Shown: positions 1-9,035, counted from the first letter of the stretch. The stretch is 54,011 nucleotides of DNA from Pseudomonadota bacterium (GCA_021782995.1 JAJXUI010000017.1:1-54011); one strand, 5' to 3'. Notes: a model not told the origin generated them from the letters alone. Made by a program: numbers and translations.

Positions 1-1
1 C

Positions 2-586
2 AAGGCACACGCCTTCCTTGCCTCAGGCAGCGGTGTCGAGGCTTTCCGTGCGCCATACATCAGTCGTGACGGCCAGGGATTCAGCCTGTGGAAATTCCTG
101 CTCGCACTGGCGATCTCCCTGGCGATCTCCCTGGCGATGTCGCTGAGCATAGGCGCCGCTTTTGGCCTGACATGGCAACAGCAACCAGAATTGATTGCTG
201 CAGGCACCATTGTCACTCTGGCAATTAGCCAGCTCATGTTCCAGTCCCTTTCCTATTTTGGAACTTTCCTGGCACTACCAAGGGCAATCGGACTCAGTGG
301 TATCGTGTGCATTGCTTATTTCATCCTGCACGAATTGTTCGATCGTGCACTGCATGGAAGCGTTTTACCCTTGCGCGATCCTTCAGGTGCTGGCCACTTT
401 GCACTGGTATATCTGACGATTGCAGGATTCATTGCACTGTCGCTGCTGGAGCAATTCGTCAAGAATTCCCGGTCAAATCTGCGCGACAGCATTTACATAC
501 ATCTATACAACGGGCTCTATATCGACGTATTCATTACCAGGATATTGCAACGCATCTGGCCGGCTCCCATTCAATCCGCTCACTAA
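2..586 (+). CDS. dabB: DabB, proton-translocating membrane subunit of the DAB inorganic carbon accumulator (3' part)
   Basis: The open frame runs in from the window edge and ends at 586, so only the last roughly 194 residues are visible. They are mostly hydrophobic, with membrane segments around the LLALAISLAISLAMSLSIG stretch, the LIAAGTIVTLAISQLMF stretch and near the end, as in the C-terminal part of NuoL/MrpA-like antiporter subunits. The identification as DabB rests on dabA following 14 bp downstream. DabB is known to couple cation flow to CO2 hydration by DabA. The N-terminal antiporter core lies outside the window, so another NuoL-like protein cannot be excluded from this fragment alone. 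Confidence 0.8.
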   Translation, partial: KAHAFLASGSGVEAFRAPYISRDGQGFSLWKFLLALAISLAISLAMSLSIGAAFGLTWQQQPELIAAGTIVTLAISQLMFQSLSYFGTFLALPRAIGLSGIVCIAYFILHELFDRALHGSVLPLRDPSGAGHFALVYLTIAGFIALSLLEQFVKNSRSNLRDSIYIHLYNGLYIDVFITRILQRIWPAPIQSAH

Positions 587-600
587 AAGGAAACCTGATC

Positions 601-3096
601 ATGACGATGACCATCACAAAACCAAAGTTGAATGCAGAGGAAAATTTCGACAGTGAAAAAATCAATCATCTGATTGATTCTGCCTGTGCACGCATCGCCC
701 CGCTCTGGCCACTGAAAAGCTTTGTTGCAGTCAATCCTTATTTCGGCCTGCGTGATTCCAGTTTTCAGGATGCATCAGACACGCTGGCACGCATTACAGA
801 CAGCACCCTCTATATGCCGCGATCATATTTTCGAGAGCAGCTGTCAGCCGGACGTATCACGCGCGAAGATATTGAGCAGGCAATCACTCGCTGTGCGAGC
901 CAGCTTGATGCAGATGCAGTTGAAATGGCCTTGGCCAGCGAAGCGCCTCAGCCGAAAATGGGCATGGCCTCAGTGAGTGAAGTGCTGGACCGTGTCGAAG
1001 GTGGAATCTGGACATCTTTTGTCACGGAGCGGATCAGCCTGCATTGCGCAGCCTACTTCGATCTGGGTCAGGCAACAGTCACCATGTCGTGGAAAGATGA
1101 CTCACTATATGAGTCCTGGCGCAAAGCCGCGGCGATTGATCGAAGCCCATCCATGATGGGAATAGGTAATTTCCGCGCTTACATTGCCAATATTCCTGCG
1201 AATCCCCGCAGCGCTATTGCCTGGGCAATCAAAGCGCTGGACATTCCGGATGCGGCGATGGAGCGTTACCTTCATGCGGCGTTGCTGAGCATAGGCGGCT
1301 GGGCTGCATGGGCGCGCTATCTGCGCTGGCAGGCCGAGCTTGCAGGCAAGAAAGACGATTCCATCGTGGATCTGCTCGCAATTCGCCTGGTGTGGGATGT
1401 GCTGCTGTTCAGGGAGAAAAACAGTGCATTCCTTGTCGCGCGCTGGCGCGAAATGCTGGCATCCAGCATGCGCCCCCCCTCTGCCAAGCGCCGGGCTGCA
1501 GCGGAGATTGATCGTGTCCTGCTCAATGCAATGGAAATTGGCTTTCAGCGCAGTGTCATCTCCGGATTTGCAAATCAGATGCAATCCGCCGGTTCGGTGC
1601 GACCCGCTGTGCAGGCGGCATTCTGTATCGACGTGCGCTCTGAAGTATTCCGTCGCTCCCTGGAAACCGTTGCGCCTGCTGTGCAGACGATCGGCTTTGC
1701 CGGATTTTTCGGCATATTCATCGAGCATGTACCGCTTGGCGCAAGCGAGGGGCGTACGCATGTGCCAGTCATTTTCAATCCTGCGTATCGAATCTGCGAC
1801 AATGCAAAGGGGGGCGATACTGAAAATCTGATTGAGAAACGGCGTTTGAAAATCGGACTTTCCAAAGTGTGGAAAGGGTTCAAGTTTTCTGCCTCCTCCT
1901 GTTTTTCTTTTGTCGAGGCTGCAGGCCTGAGCTATGGACCTAAATTGCTCACCGACAGTCTGGGTTTGACGCGACCCGTGCCTGATCCCAGGAGTCAGGG
2001 GCTTGCCAAAAAAGATGTGAACCGGGTCGGCCCAACGCTCGATGCAATGCCGCAGATGCAATGCAGTGCCGGGCATATGCACACCGGCATCCCCGAGAGT
2101 GATCGATTGGCTCATGCCGAGCGAATTCTGCGAGCAATGGCCATGACAGAAAATTTCGGAAGGCTGGTTGTGCTGGCAGGACATGGAAGTACCACCGTAA
2201 ACAACCCGCATGCCACCGGACTGGACTGCGGCGCCTGTGCCGGCCAGACAGGCGAGGCCAGTGCGCGAGTGGTTGCCGCGCTGATGAATGATCCATCAGT
2301 GCGACGTGGCCTGAAAGCACGAGGCATAGTGATTCCCGGGGATACCTGGTTCCTGGGCGCATTACACGACACCACCACGGATGAAATGCGTTTGTTTGAC
2401 GTGGATGAGGTGCCCCAGTCATTGCAGCAGGACCTCAGCAGCCTGCGCCAGTGGCTCGAACAGGCGGGAGACCTCGCTCGCCTGGAGCGTGCTGCCATGC
2501 TGGGCATCGACAATCTCCCGGATCATCGCATCGAAGCGGATATAAACCGCCGCAGCAAGGATTGGTCCGAGGTGCGCCCGGAATGGGCATTGGCCAACAA
2601 CGCTGCGTTCATTGCAGCGCCACGCGCGCGCACGTCTGGCATGGAACTCAAGGGGCGCGCCTTCCTGCATGAATATGTTTCGGAAAAGGACGATGGCTTC
2701 AAGATACTGGAATTGATCATGACTGCGCCCATGGTTGTAGCGAACTGGATCAATATGCAGTATTACGGCTCAGTGGTCGATAATTCACGCTTTGGCAGCG
2801 GCAACAAGGTGCTGCACAATATCGTCGGCGGTGCGATTGGTGTGCTGGAGGGCAACGGCGGTGACCTGCGTGTGGGTTTGCCATTGCAGTCGTTACATGA
2901 TGGCAAGAACTGGGTGCACGAGCCGTTACGTTTGTCCGTTTTCATTGAGGCGCCCGAATCTGCCATGGACGACATCATCGCACGTCATGAACTGGTAAGA
3001 CAGTTGGTGGATAACCGCTGGTTGCACCTGTTCCGCATCGGCGAAGATGGTTCCACGTTAAGGCGTGTGTCTGCAGCAAACTGGGAACCTGCTTGA
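601..3096 (+). CDS. dabA: DabA, zinc-dependent carbonic-anhydrase-like subunit of the DAB inorganic carbon pump (DUF2309)
   Basis: A protein of 831 residues of the DUF2309/DabA family, the cytoplasmic subunit that hydrates CO2 to bicarbonate together with membrane subunit DabB. The four expected zinc and active-site residues are visible: Cys342 and Asp344 in the FCIDVRSE motif, His528 in LAGHGS and Cys543 in LDCGACAG. This is the beta-carbonic-anhydrase-like pattern known for DabA. The frame is open further upstream, but ATG 601 is chosen because an AAGGAAA ribosome site sits just before it, upstream codons would overlap dabB heavily, and the protein then begins in the usual way (MTMTITKPKLN). 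It is 14 bp after dabB and 10 bp before the next gene, so one operon is likely. Confidence 0.95.
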   Translation: MTMTITKPKLNAEENFDSEKINHLIDSACARIAPLWPLKSFVAVNPYFGLRDSSFQDASDTLARITDSTLYMPRSYFREQLSAGRITREDIEQAITRCASQLDADAVEMALASEAPQPKMGMASVSEVLDRVEGGIWTSFVTERISLHCAAYFDLGQATVTMSWKDDSLYESWRKAAAIDRSPSMMGIGNFRAYIANIPANPRSAIAWAIKALDIPDAAMERYLHAALLSIGGWAAWARYLRWQAELAGKKDDSIVDLLAIRLVWDVLLFREKNSAFLVARWREMLASSMRPPSAKRRAAAEIDRVLLNAMEIGFQRSVISGFANQMQSAGSVRPAVQAAFCIDVRSEVFRRSLETVAPAVQTIGFAGFFGIFIEHVPLGASEGRTHVPVIFNPAYRICDNAKGGDTENLIEKRRLKIGLSKVWKGFKFSASSCFSFVEAAGLSYGPKLLTDSLGLTRPVPDPRSQGLAKKDVNRVGPTLDAMPQMQCSAGHMHTGIPESDRLAHAERILRAMAMTENFGRLVVLAGHGSTTVNNPHATGLDCGACAGQTGEASARVVAALMNDPSVRRGLKARGIVIPGDTWFLGALHDTTTDEMRLFDVDEVPQSLQQDLSSLRQWLEQAGDLARLERAAMLGIDNLPDHRIEADINRRSKDWSEVRPEWALANNAAFIAAPRARTSGMELKGRAFLHEYVSEKDDGFKILELIMTAPMVVANWINMQYYGSVVDNSRFGSGNKVLHNIVGGAIGVLEGNGGDLRVGLPLQSLHDGKNWVHEPLRLSVFIEAPESAMDDIIARHELVRQLVDNRWLHLFRIGEDGSTLRRVSAANWEPA

Positions 3097-3106
3097 GGAA
3101 GCTCGC

Positions 3107-3976
3107 ATGAAGGTTGTAACAGGTAAATATATGCCAGCGTCATATGCAGGAAAGGAGATCGCCTTCCTTACCCGGCATGGGAAGCAGCGTGTTATTGCAC
3201 CTGTCCTGGAAGGGGTTCTGGATTGCCATGTACGTCATGTTGACGCCTTTGATACCGACAAACTGGGAACCTTTACACGTGAAGTTCCCCGTCTTGGAAC
3301 CCAGCTGGATGCAGCCAGGAAAAAAGCACATATGGCAATCGAGCTGTCCGGATTGCCGCTGGGCTTAGGTAGCGAAGGTACTTTTGCACCAGATCCGTTC
3401 ATTGGTATGACCGCATGGAATAGAGAGCTTGTCGTGCTGATTGATCAAACGCGAAACCTGGAGGTAGTTGGCATTGCACAAGGACGTGGACATCATGGTC
3501 ATCTTGTGACCAGTGACTGGAGCACATTGGAGGCATTCGCGATTAATGCAGGATTTCCTGCCCAGCAGCTGGTCGTGCGACCATGCAACGAACATGACTT
3601 GCGCATTGTTAAAGATATATGCTCATGGCCGGAATTGGAAAATGCCTTGGCTTGGGCAGTGTCAGAATCGGAAAATGGGCGGGCGTTCATAGAAACAGAT
3701 TGTCGTGCCCATGCCAATCCGTCGCGTATGCAGGTCATAGGTCAAGCTGCAGCAGATTTGGCATCCCGTCTCGCATCCCTGTGCCCGGAATGTGGTATGC
3801 CAGGGTTTGGGAGCATTGATCGTATCGCGGGTCTCCCATGTAGTGCTTGTGGTGCACCAACCCGGGAAACCCGTGCATGGGTTGTCGGATGCCTGAAGTG
3901 CACCTGTCGCGAAACTCATGAAACGGCTGCTACTGTATTGGCAGACCCTGGGCGTTGCGACTGGTGCAACCCTTAA
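3107..3976 (+). CDS. DUF6671-like protein with C-terminal cysteine-rich zinc-ribbon region
   Basis: A protein of 289 residues that I relate, from memory, to the DUF6671 family; function unknown. The N-terminal two thirds look globular (KVVTGKYMPASYAGKEIAFLTRHGK start; a GRGHHGH segment near the middle). The last 75 residues carry several CxxC pairs (CPECG, CSACG, CLKCTC, CDWC), most easily read as zinc-binding ribbons. ATG 3107 is preferred over the upstream in-frame start at 3065, since a GAGGAAG ribosome site lies directly before it and the longer form would overlap dabA. It is 10 bp downstream of dabA on the same strand, so it is probably cotranscribed and may assist DAB assembly or metal supply; that role is inference. 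Confidence 0.75.
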   Translation: MKVVTGKYMPASYAGKEIAFLTRHGKQRVIAPVLEGVLDCHVRHVDAFDTDKLGTFTREVPRLGTQLDAARKKAHMAIELSGLPLGLGSEGTFAPDPFIGMTAWNRELVVLIDQTRNLEVVGIAQGRGHHGHLVTSDWSTLEAFAINAGFPAQQLVVRPCNEHDLRIVKDICSWPELENALAWAVSESENGRAFIETDCRAHANPSRMQVIGQAAADLASRLASLCPECGMPGFGSIDRIAGLPCSACGAPTRETRAWVVGCLKCTCRETHETAATVLADPGRCDWCNP

Positions 3977-4007
3977 ATTCGCAAAATCAGGCTTAATTTT
4001 CCCTTTG

Positions 4008-4027
4008 ATGATTACTGCAGTTATCAT
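4008..4027. repeat. Near-perfect 20-bp palindrome between convergent genes
   Basis: ATGATTACTGCAGTTATCAT is its own reverse complement except at one symmetric base pair. It lies in the 62-bp gap between the convergent DUF6671-like gene and pepN. There is no clear T-run after it, so it could be a weak bidirectional terminator or a protein site. Confidence 0.4.
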
Positions 4028-4038
4028 GAAGCTTCGGG

Positions 4039-6705
4039 TTAAGCGTCTTTCAGCGTCTTGGTCACGAGTTCCTGCACGTCCTTTGACAACTCATTGGTCT
4101 CGGCAACTTTTTCCAGGGCTGCCTTCATCAGCTTCTGCAGTGCAGGCTTGTATTTCTTCCAGTGGTCCAGCGTGCGCACCAGTCGCGCCGCAACTTGCGG
4201 GTTGATCTTGTTCAGTGCGATCACCTGCTCGGCCCAGAAGGCATAGCCGCTGCCATCTTCGGCGTGGAATTGCGCCGGGTTGCCATTGCAGAAACTGAAG
4301 ATCAGACTCCGTGCGCGGTTCGGGTTTTTCAGCATGAAGGCGGTGTGCCCGGTGAGCTTGCGCACGGCCGCCACATCGGTGGATTCGGCCACGGCCTGCA
4401 TGCTGAACCATTTGTCGATCACCAGCGCCTCGTCCTTGAAGTCGGTATAGAAATGCTTCAGCGGCTCCACTGCCTGCGCGCTGCCTGCATTTACCAGCCC
4501 CATCAGCGCGGCGGCGCGGTCGGTCATGTTGTTGGCCTTGTTTACCTGGGTCACTGCAATTTTTTCCGATGCCTCTTCTTTCAAGGTCATCAGGTAGGCG
4601 AGGCACAGGTTTTTCAGGCCGCGCTTGCCGGCTGATTGTGCATCCGCCTGATATTTGCCCGGTGTCATGTTGGCCTCATAGGCCGCGGTGAAATCCGCCT
4701 TGAGATTTTCGGCCAGCGTCTTGCGCACAAACTTGCGTGCCTGGTGGATGGCTTGCGGATCGATCTCGCTGCTTAGCTCGGCCAGCAGTTGTTCGCTGGG
4801 GAGTGTCAGCATCAGTTCGCGGAAGGCGGGATCCAGCGTGGTGTCATTCAGCGTGTTGCGCATCACGTCGATAAACAGCGCGTCGAGTGCCGGATTTTGT
4901 TTGTTTTGTAACAATTTGATTATATTGAATAATCTGTTAATGGCCAAACGCTGCCCCGCTTCCCAGCGGTTGAACGGGTCGCTGTCGTGTGCCATCAGCA
5001 AGGCAAGGTCGGCATCGCTATAGGCATATTCCAGTTCCACCGGCGCGGAGAAGTTGCGCAGCAGGGAAGGTACCGGCTTGCGTGTCACCTGCGTGAACAC
5101 AAAGCTCTGTTTGGCCTCGGTCAGCTCCAGCACCATCGAAGTCTGCGCGGTGGCTGCAAACGCAGCACCCTGCAGGTGCAGCGGCAGGTCGCGGCCTTCG
5201 CTATCGATCAGGCCAATGGTCACCGGAATATGGTAGGGCAGTTTCTTGTCCTGTCCCGGGGTGGGCTTGCAGCTTTGCGTGAGGGTCAGCGTGTAGGTCT
5301 GCTTGTCGGCATCGTAATACCCTTCGGCTTTTACTTTCGGCGTGCCGGCCTGGCTATACCAGCGCTCGAATTGTGTCAGGTCGCGGCCATTGGCATCGGC
5401 CATCGCCGCGCGAAAATCATCGCAGGTCACCGCAAAACCATCATGGCGCTGGAAGTAGAGGTCCATGCCCTTGCGGAAACCCTCGCGCCCCAGCAGCGTC
5501 TGGTACATGCGCACCACCTCGGCACCTTTTTCATAGATGGTGACGGTGTAGAAATTGTTGATCTCCTGATAGCTGTCCGGTCGCACGTTGTGTGCCATTG
5601 GGCCGGAGTCCTCGGCAAACTGCACCTGGCGCAGCACACGCACATCCTCGATGCGCTTCACCGCGCGGCCGCTATCGGTGCCCACCATGTCGGCAGAAAA
5701 TTCCTGGTCACGGAATACGGTGAGGCCTTCCTTCAACGAGAGCTGGAACCAATCGCGGCAGGTCACGCGGTTGCCGGTCCAGTTGTGGAAATATTCATGG
5801 CCCACCACCGCTTCGATATTCGCGTAGTCGGTATCGGTGGCAATGCTGGGGTTGGCCAGCACATACTTGGTGTTGAAAATATTCAGGCCCTTGTTTTCCA
5901 TCGCGCCCATGTTGAAGTCGCCCACTGCCACGATCATGAAACGGTCGAGGTCCAGTTCCAGCCCGAAACGCTGCTCATCCCAGCGGATGGAATTCTTCAG
6001 CGACTCCATTGCATGCTGGGTCTTGTCGAGATTGCCCGGCTCTACCCACACTTGCAGCAATGCCTTGCGGCCCGAGGCGAGCCTGAATTTTTCTTCCTGG
6101 CACACCAGCTTGCCTGCCACCAGCGCAAACAGATAGGAAGGCTTCTTGAACGGGTCTTCCCAGGTCGCATAGTGGCGGCCTTTGGGCAAATCACCTTGTT
6201 CGATCAGGTTGCCGTTGCCGAGCAGCACCGGATACTGCTTCTTGTCAGCACGCAGCATCACGGTATATTTGGCCATCACATCCGGGCGGTCCGGGAACCA
6301 GGTGATCTTGCGGAAGCCTTCAGCCTCGCATTGCGTAAAGAAATTGCCGTTGGAAACATACAGCCCCATCAGCGAGGTATTTTTCTCCGGCTGGATATGG
6401 CATTCGATTTCCAGTGTCACATCATTCGGCGTATTCGGAATATGCAGTTTGTCGTCGGTGATGGTGTAGCCGCTGCCCTTTTTCAGCGTGGCGCCATTCA
6501 GGCGCAGTGCGGCCAGTTTCAGCCCTTCGCCGCCCAGCAACTCAAGCATGGCATTGGGCGCTGCCGGGTTGCGCTTCATCGTGATGCGTGTAGCCACCAC
6601 GGTATTGGCCGGGTCCAGATCAAAACCCATTTCCACGGTTTCAACCTTGTAAGCGGGTGGGGTGTAATCCTTGCGATAAATGGTGACAGGGTCTTGCTTG
6701 GACAT
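4039..6705 (-). CDS. pepN: Aminopeptidase N (M1 family zinc metallopeptidase)
   Basis: A protein of 888 residues, close to the length of E. coli PepN (about 870). It removes N-terminal amino acids from peptides in the cytoplasm. The M1 hallmarks are present: the GAMEN substrate-binding motif at 267-271, the zinc motif HEYFH at 303-307 with catalytic Glu304, and the third zinc ligand Glu326 in LKEGL. It is transcribed convergently with the dab operon. The gene stands alone, with a 378-bp repeat-containing gap on its upstream side. Its high-GC reading produces a long open frame on the opposite strand (4987-6723) that is only a shadow. Confidence 0.97.
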   Translation of the reverse strand: MSKQDPVTIYRKDYTPPAYKVETVEMGFDLDPANTVVATRITMKRNPAAPNAMLELLGGEGLKLAALRLNGATLKKGSGYTITDDKLHIPNTPNDVTLEIECHIQPEKNTSLMGLYVSNGNFFTQCEAEGFRKITWFPDRPDVMAKYTVMLRADKKQYPVLLGNGNLIEQGDLPKGRHYATWEDPFKKPSYLFALVAGKLVCQEEKFRLASGRKALLQVWVEPGNLDKTQHAMESLKNSIRWDEQRFGLELDLDRFMIVAVGDFNMGAMENKGLNIFNTKYVLANPSIATDTDYANIEAVVGHEYFHNWTGNRVTCRDWFQLSLKEGLTVFRDQEFSADMVGTDSGRAVKRIEDVRVLRQVQFAEDSGPMAHNVRPDSYQEINNFYTVTIYEKGAEVVRMYQTLLGREGFRKGMDLYFQRHDGFAVTCDDFRAAMADANGRDLTQFERWYSQAGTPKVKAEGYYDADKQTYTLTLTQSCKPTPGQDKKLPYHIPVTIGLIDSEGRDLPLHLQGAAFAATAQTSMVLELTEAKQSFVFTQVTRKPVPSLLRNFSAPVELEYAYSDADLALLMAHDSDPFNRWEAGQRLAINRLFNIIKLLQNKQNPALDALFIDVMRNTLNDTTLDPAFRELMLTLPSEQLLAELSSEIDPQAIHQARKFVRKTLAENLKADFTAAYEANMTPGKYQADAQSAGKRGLKNLCLAYLMTLKEEASEKIAVTQVNKANNMTDRAAALMGLVNAGSAQAVEPLKHFYTDFKDEALVIDKWFSMQAVAESTDVAAVRKLTGHTAFMLKNPNRARSLIFSFCNGNPAQFHAEDGSGYAFWAEQVIALNKINPQVAARLVRTLDHWKKYKPALQKLMKAALEKVAETNELSKDVQELVTKTLKDA

Positions 6706-6808
6706 GTGCTGAAACTCCAGTAGATATTTGAACTGACTGGAATTCTATCAATATGTCAGGGTGCCATGCCAATTTGTCTGGGCAATTCGATCCATCAAAA
6801 AGCGTTTT

Positions 6809-7060
6809 GCCACAGAGAACACAGAGATCACGGCGTAAAAACAATGAATTGACTTCTTATTGATCTTTACATATTTCAAGACAGCGGAGCCATTCAAATC
6901 CCCCCTTTGTTAAAGTGAGGAAACATGGCGCGCCTATTGGCTTTTCCTCCCTTTTTTAAAGGGAGGTTAGGAGGGATTTGCAGTGTCATGATTTATGAAA
7001 GGCTCAATAATGTGAATCACCCGGCAATTAAATTGAAAAATTCTCTGTGACCTCTGTGGC
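6809..7060. repeat. Composite element bounded by inverted GCCACAGAG...CTCTGTGGC ends
   Basis: The left end GCCACAGAGAACACAGAG (6809-6826) and the right end CTCTGTGACCTCTGTGGC (7043-7060) are reverse complements with two mismatches. The motif resembles a CTCTGTG-CTCTGTGG repeat that I recall being scattered through many proteobacterial genomes. No transposase is inside, so if mobile it would be a MITE-like, non-autonomous element. Target-site duplications were not identified. Confidence 0.55.
6895..6980. repeat. Inner inverted repeat with CAAATCCC / GGGATTTG ends and a strong hairpin
   Basis: Left end CAAATCCC at 6895 and right end GGGATTTG finishing at 6980 are inverted. Inside, CCTCCCTTT and AAAGGGAGG (6946-6966) form a tight hairpin. 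The block is nested within the larger element at 6809-7060, suggesting one repeat type inserted into another. Confidence 0.55.
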
Positions 7061-7083
7061 TTGAATTGCTGTTAAAGGATATC

Positions 7084-7815
7084 TTATCTGGTGGGGTGGT
7101 TGAGTGCTTGCATGAAATTAACAATGCAATCAGCCGATTGGGCAGGGTTGGTAAACAGCGCCAGATGCGGCCCGTCGATTTCTGCAAGCTGGATGTGCGG
7201 CACCAGCGTGCGAATTTCATGCAAGTGTTTGCGGGAAATCACTTCATCATGGCTGGATGCCATATACATCAGCCCGGCGCGGCACGCCTGTAATAGCTCG
7301 CGCGCATCGATCATCAAAGCCGCCTTTGCCCGCGAGGCGAGTGCGCGGGCTTTAACCGCGCGCCAGGTGGCGGCCTTGGCCTTGCGCATTTCGGGGCTGG
7401 CATAACCCGGTATCAGCAGGCGTAAACGGCGTATCGCGCGGATGGTGGCCACGACAGGCGGGCTCAGCAAAAATTTGTAGGGCGCCAGCCAGCGGCGCGG
7501 CGAGCTGACAAAAGTGCCGCACAAAATCACCGAGCTGACTTTTTCCGGTTGGCGCTCTGCAACCATCAGTGCCAGTGGCCCGCCAAAAGACCAGCCCAGC
7601 ACGGCAAACGATTCAAGTGCGGAAATTTCCTGCATCACCAATGGCAGCAATTCTGCATAGGAATTTTTTGAATCCTGCGGATAGGTGATGACAACAGGTG
7701 CTATCCAGTCTGGCAGATGTCGCAGCAGGGGTGCGAAAAATATGTCAGTGCCATCCAGCCCCGGCAACAGGACAAGGGAAATTTTTGTATCGGAAAAGGC
7801 CACGCAATGCTCCAT
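7084..7815 (-). CDS. Alpha/beta hydrolase
   Basis: A protein of 243 residues with the alpha/beta hydrolase fold: an oxyanion-hole-like LLPGLDGT segment near residues 16-23, the nucleophile elbow GWSFGG with Ser76, a likely acid in SSHDEV and a catalytic His in DGPHLALF near the C terminus. A helical, Lys/Arg-rich cap region lies between about 105 and 165. Substrate is unknown; the family includes esterases, lipases and cofactor-pathway enzymes such as BioH, but there are no biotin genes beside it. It stands alone, with a REP-like repeat just upstream of its start and the composite repeat downstream. Confidence 0.8.
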   Translation of the reverse strand: MEHCVAFSDTKISLVLLPGLDGTDIFFAPLLRHLPDWIAPVVITYPQDSKNSYAELLPLVMQEISALESFAVLGWSFGGPLALMVAERQPEKVSSVILCGTFVSSPRRWLAPYKFLLSPPVVATIRAIRRLRLLIPGYASPEMRKAKAATWRAVKARALASRAKAALMIDARELLQACRAGLMYMASSHDEVISRKHLHEIRTLVPHIQLAEIDGPHLALFTNPAQSADCIVNFMQALNHPTR

Positions 7816-7833
7816 ATGGGAAAACTGAGTCAG

Positions 7834-7937
7834 TCGTCATTCCCGCGCAGGCGGGAAAACGAGCCTATTGCGAGTTTCGAGGTACGGCCATCCAGAGGTT
7901 TGGTTTGGCTGGGCTCCCGCCTGCGCGGGAGCGACGG
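7834..7937. repeat. REP-like dispersed palindromic repeat, copy 1
   Basis: Two short hairpins, CCCGCGCAGGCGGG near 7842-7855 and CTCCCGCCTGCGCGGGAG near 7915-7932, face each other as a pair across about 60 bp. A second copy with the same layout, including the shared TGGGCTCCCGCCTGCGCGG block, is at 16754-16823. This is the architecture of a REP doublet (BIME). It lies between the divergent hydrolase and membrane-protein genes. Confidence 0.75.
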
Positions 7938-8049
7938 ATATTGATTTACTCAGTGCCCCTTTAACCTGATTGAAATAAAAAATGTCACGAAAATGCAATA
8001 TACAGGGCCTATATTGCACCGCTATTACCAATTAGGGAGAAAAGTCAGA

Positions 8050-8652
8050 ATGTCCGAATTCCTGAAACAGCTTGCCATCCAGCGCTGGGACGATCATCGC
8101 TATTACCACCAGAGCCGCATCAATCAAACGCTGCATTTCATCAGCGCGATCAGCTTCCTCGTTGCCTATGTTTATCTGTTCATCAATCCGGCAATCTCCG
8201 GCCTGATCGGCTGGCTGGTTTCCATGAGCACACGCCAGTCCGGCCACTTCTTCTTCGAGCCGCTGGGTTTCGACGAGATCAACCAGGTAAGCAACGAATA
8301 CAAGGAAGAAATCAAGGTTGGTTACAACCTGCGCAGAAAACAAGTATTGATCGCCATCTGGGCACTGTCACCCTTCATCCTGCTGGTTGAGCCCAGCCTG
8401 TTTGGCATTGTTGAGCCACACACTTCCCTGTCTGCCTTTATCCAGAATGTCGGCATGCTGTGGTTGTATCTCGGCGTGGCAGGCCTGCTATTCCGCACCA
8501 TCCATCTGTTCTTCCTGAAAGATGTGATGTCCGGCCTGGTCTGGATGACCAAGATCATCACCGACCCGTTCCACGACATCAAGCTTTACCACAAATCCCC
8601 GCTCGCACTGATGCGCGGCGAGCTGATCGATACACAGCGCAAGCACGCTTAA
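8050..8652 (+). CDS. Conserved integral membrane protein of unknown function
   Basis: A protein of 200 residues whose function I do not recognise with confidence. It has an N-terminal soluble segment rich in aromatic and charged residues (QRWDDHRYYHQSRINQ), a hydrophobic pair around residues 28-55, and further membrane segments near 95-115 and 125-150. A RQSGHFFFEP motif follows the first pair. The histidines in the N-terminal segment and GHFFFEP give a loose likeness to the Mpo1/DUF962 family, an inference only. ATG 8050 is chosen over 7993 because AGGGAGA lies just upstream. A clear terminator follows, so it is a single-gene unit. Confidence 0.7.
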   Translation: MSEFLKQLAIQRWDDHRYYHQSRINQTLHFISAISFLVAYVYLFINPAISGLIGWLVSMSTRQSGHFFFEPLGFDEINQVSNEYKEEIKVGYNLRRKQVLIAIWALSPFILLVEPSLFGIVEPHTSLSAFIQNVGMLWLYLGVAGLLFRTIHLFFLKDVMSGLVWMTKIITDPFHDIKLYHKSPLALMRGELIDTQRKHA

Positions 8653-8677
8653 AAAATACACTTTCCCGAGTGGTTTG

Positions 8678-8706
8678 GCCGCAGAGTCATATCTGCGGCT
8701 TTTTTA
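8678..8706 (+). terminator. Rho-independent terminator of the 8050-8652 gene
   Basis: GCCGCAGA and TCTGCGGC form an 8-bp stem with a short loop, followed by a run of six T. It lies 25 bp after the stop codon. Confidence 0.85.
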
Positions 8707-9035
8707 TTGGCGTATCCACAAGGTGGATTTTCGATACACTCAAATCAGAATTAGAGATTCATATTGACTGAATTGCTTTGAGTGAGTTGACTAAAAGAGT
8801 CTCTGGTTCGGCCATAGTGGTCTGTCACCCCAAGTCGGATTGAAATAGATATTCGTACAGATTCGGTTGATCACCGAGATATGTTTCAGTTTCGCCCCCT
8901 AAAGCTGACCGTTTAACATCGCATATCCAATCAATAGCAGTTAGAATATTATTGCAACTAAATGCATAATTATGTAATATTATGCATACAAATTATGTTT
9001 AATTGCATATGTGAACTGTTTTATAGGGGTTTAAA
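8707..9035. other. AT-rich gene-free leader of the ATPase/protease pair
   Basis: I see no gene in this 329-bp stretch. Base composition falls sharply from about 8740 onward, marking the left edge of the insert that carries the next two genes. The last 85 bp hold the promoter and operator-like palindrome described separately. I looked for a direct repeat shared with 12642-12853 that would mark the insertion ends and found none longer than 8 bp. Confidence 0.5.
8952..8987 (+). promoter_or_regulatory. Likely promoter and overlapping palindromic operator of the ietA-like gene
   Basis: TTGCAA (8952-8957) and TAATAT (8975-8980) are separated by 17 bp and make a fair sigma-70 promoter. A perfect 9-bp inverted repeat, ATGCATAAT (8962-8970) and ATTATGCAT (8979-8987), with an 8-bp spacer covers the spacer and the -10 box. 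A related half site, ATTGCATA, follows at 9003-9010. A protein bound here would block the promoter. The helix-turn-helix at the end of the first gene product is the obvious candidate; that link is inference. Confidence 0.55.

Larger units (their letters stand above)
6706..7083. other. Gene-free stretch upstream of pepN filled by nested dispersed repeats
   Basis: This 378-bp gap contains no convincing coding frame. Its first 100 bp must hold the pepN promoter, which I could not define. Most of the rest lies between two inverted 18-bp copies (6809-6826 and 7043-7060) and includes a second inverted repeat family at 6895-6980. It looks like non-coding repeat insertions. Confidence 0.6.

Noticed and set aside
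1105-2211. 368-codon frame antisense to dabA
   Set aside because: dabA shows the complete active site; the antisense frame has no domain or ribosome site.
307-3096. 929-residue version of DabA
   Set aside because: The extra N-terminal residues overlap dabB and are unlike the family; ATG 601 has a ribosome site.
4987-6723. 578-codon open frame antisense to pepN
   Set aside because: pepN on the other strand has all M1 motifs; the antisense product is His/Gln/Val-rich without recognisable domains and is a codon-bias shadow.
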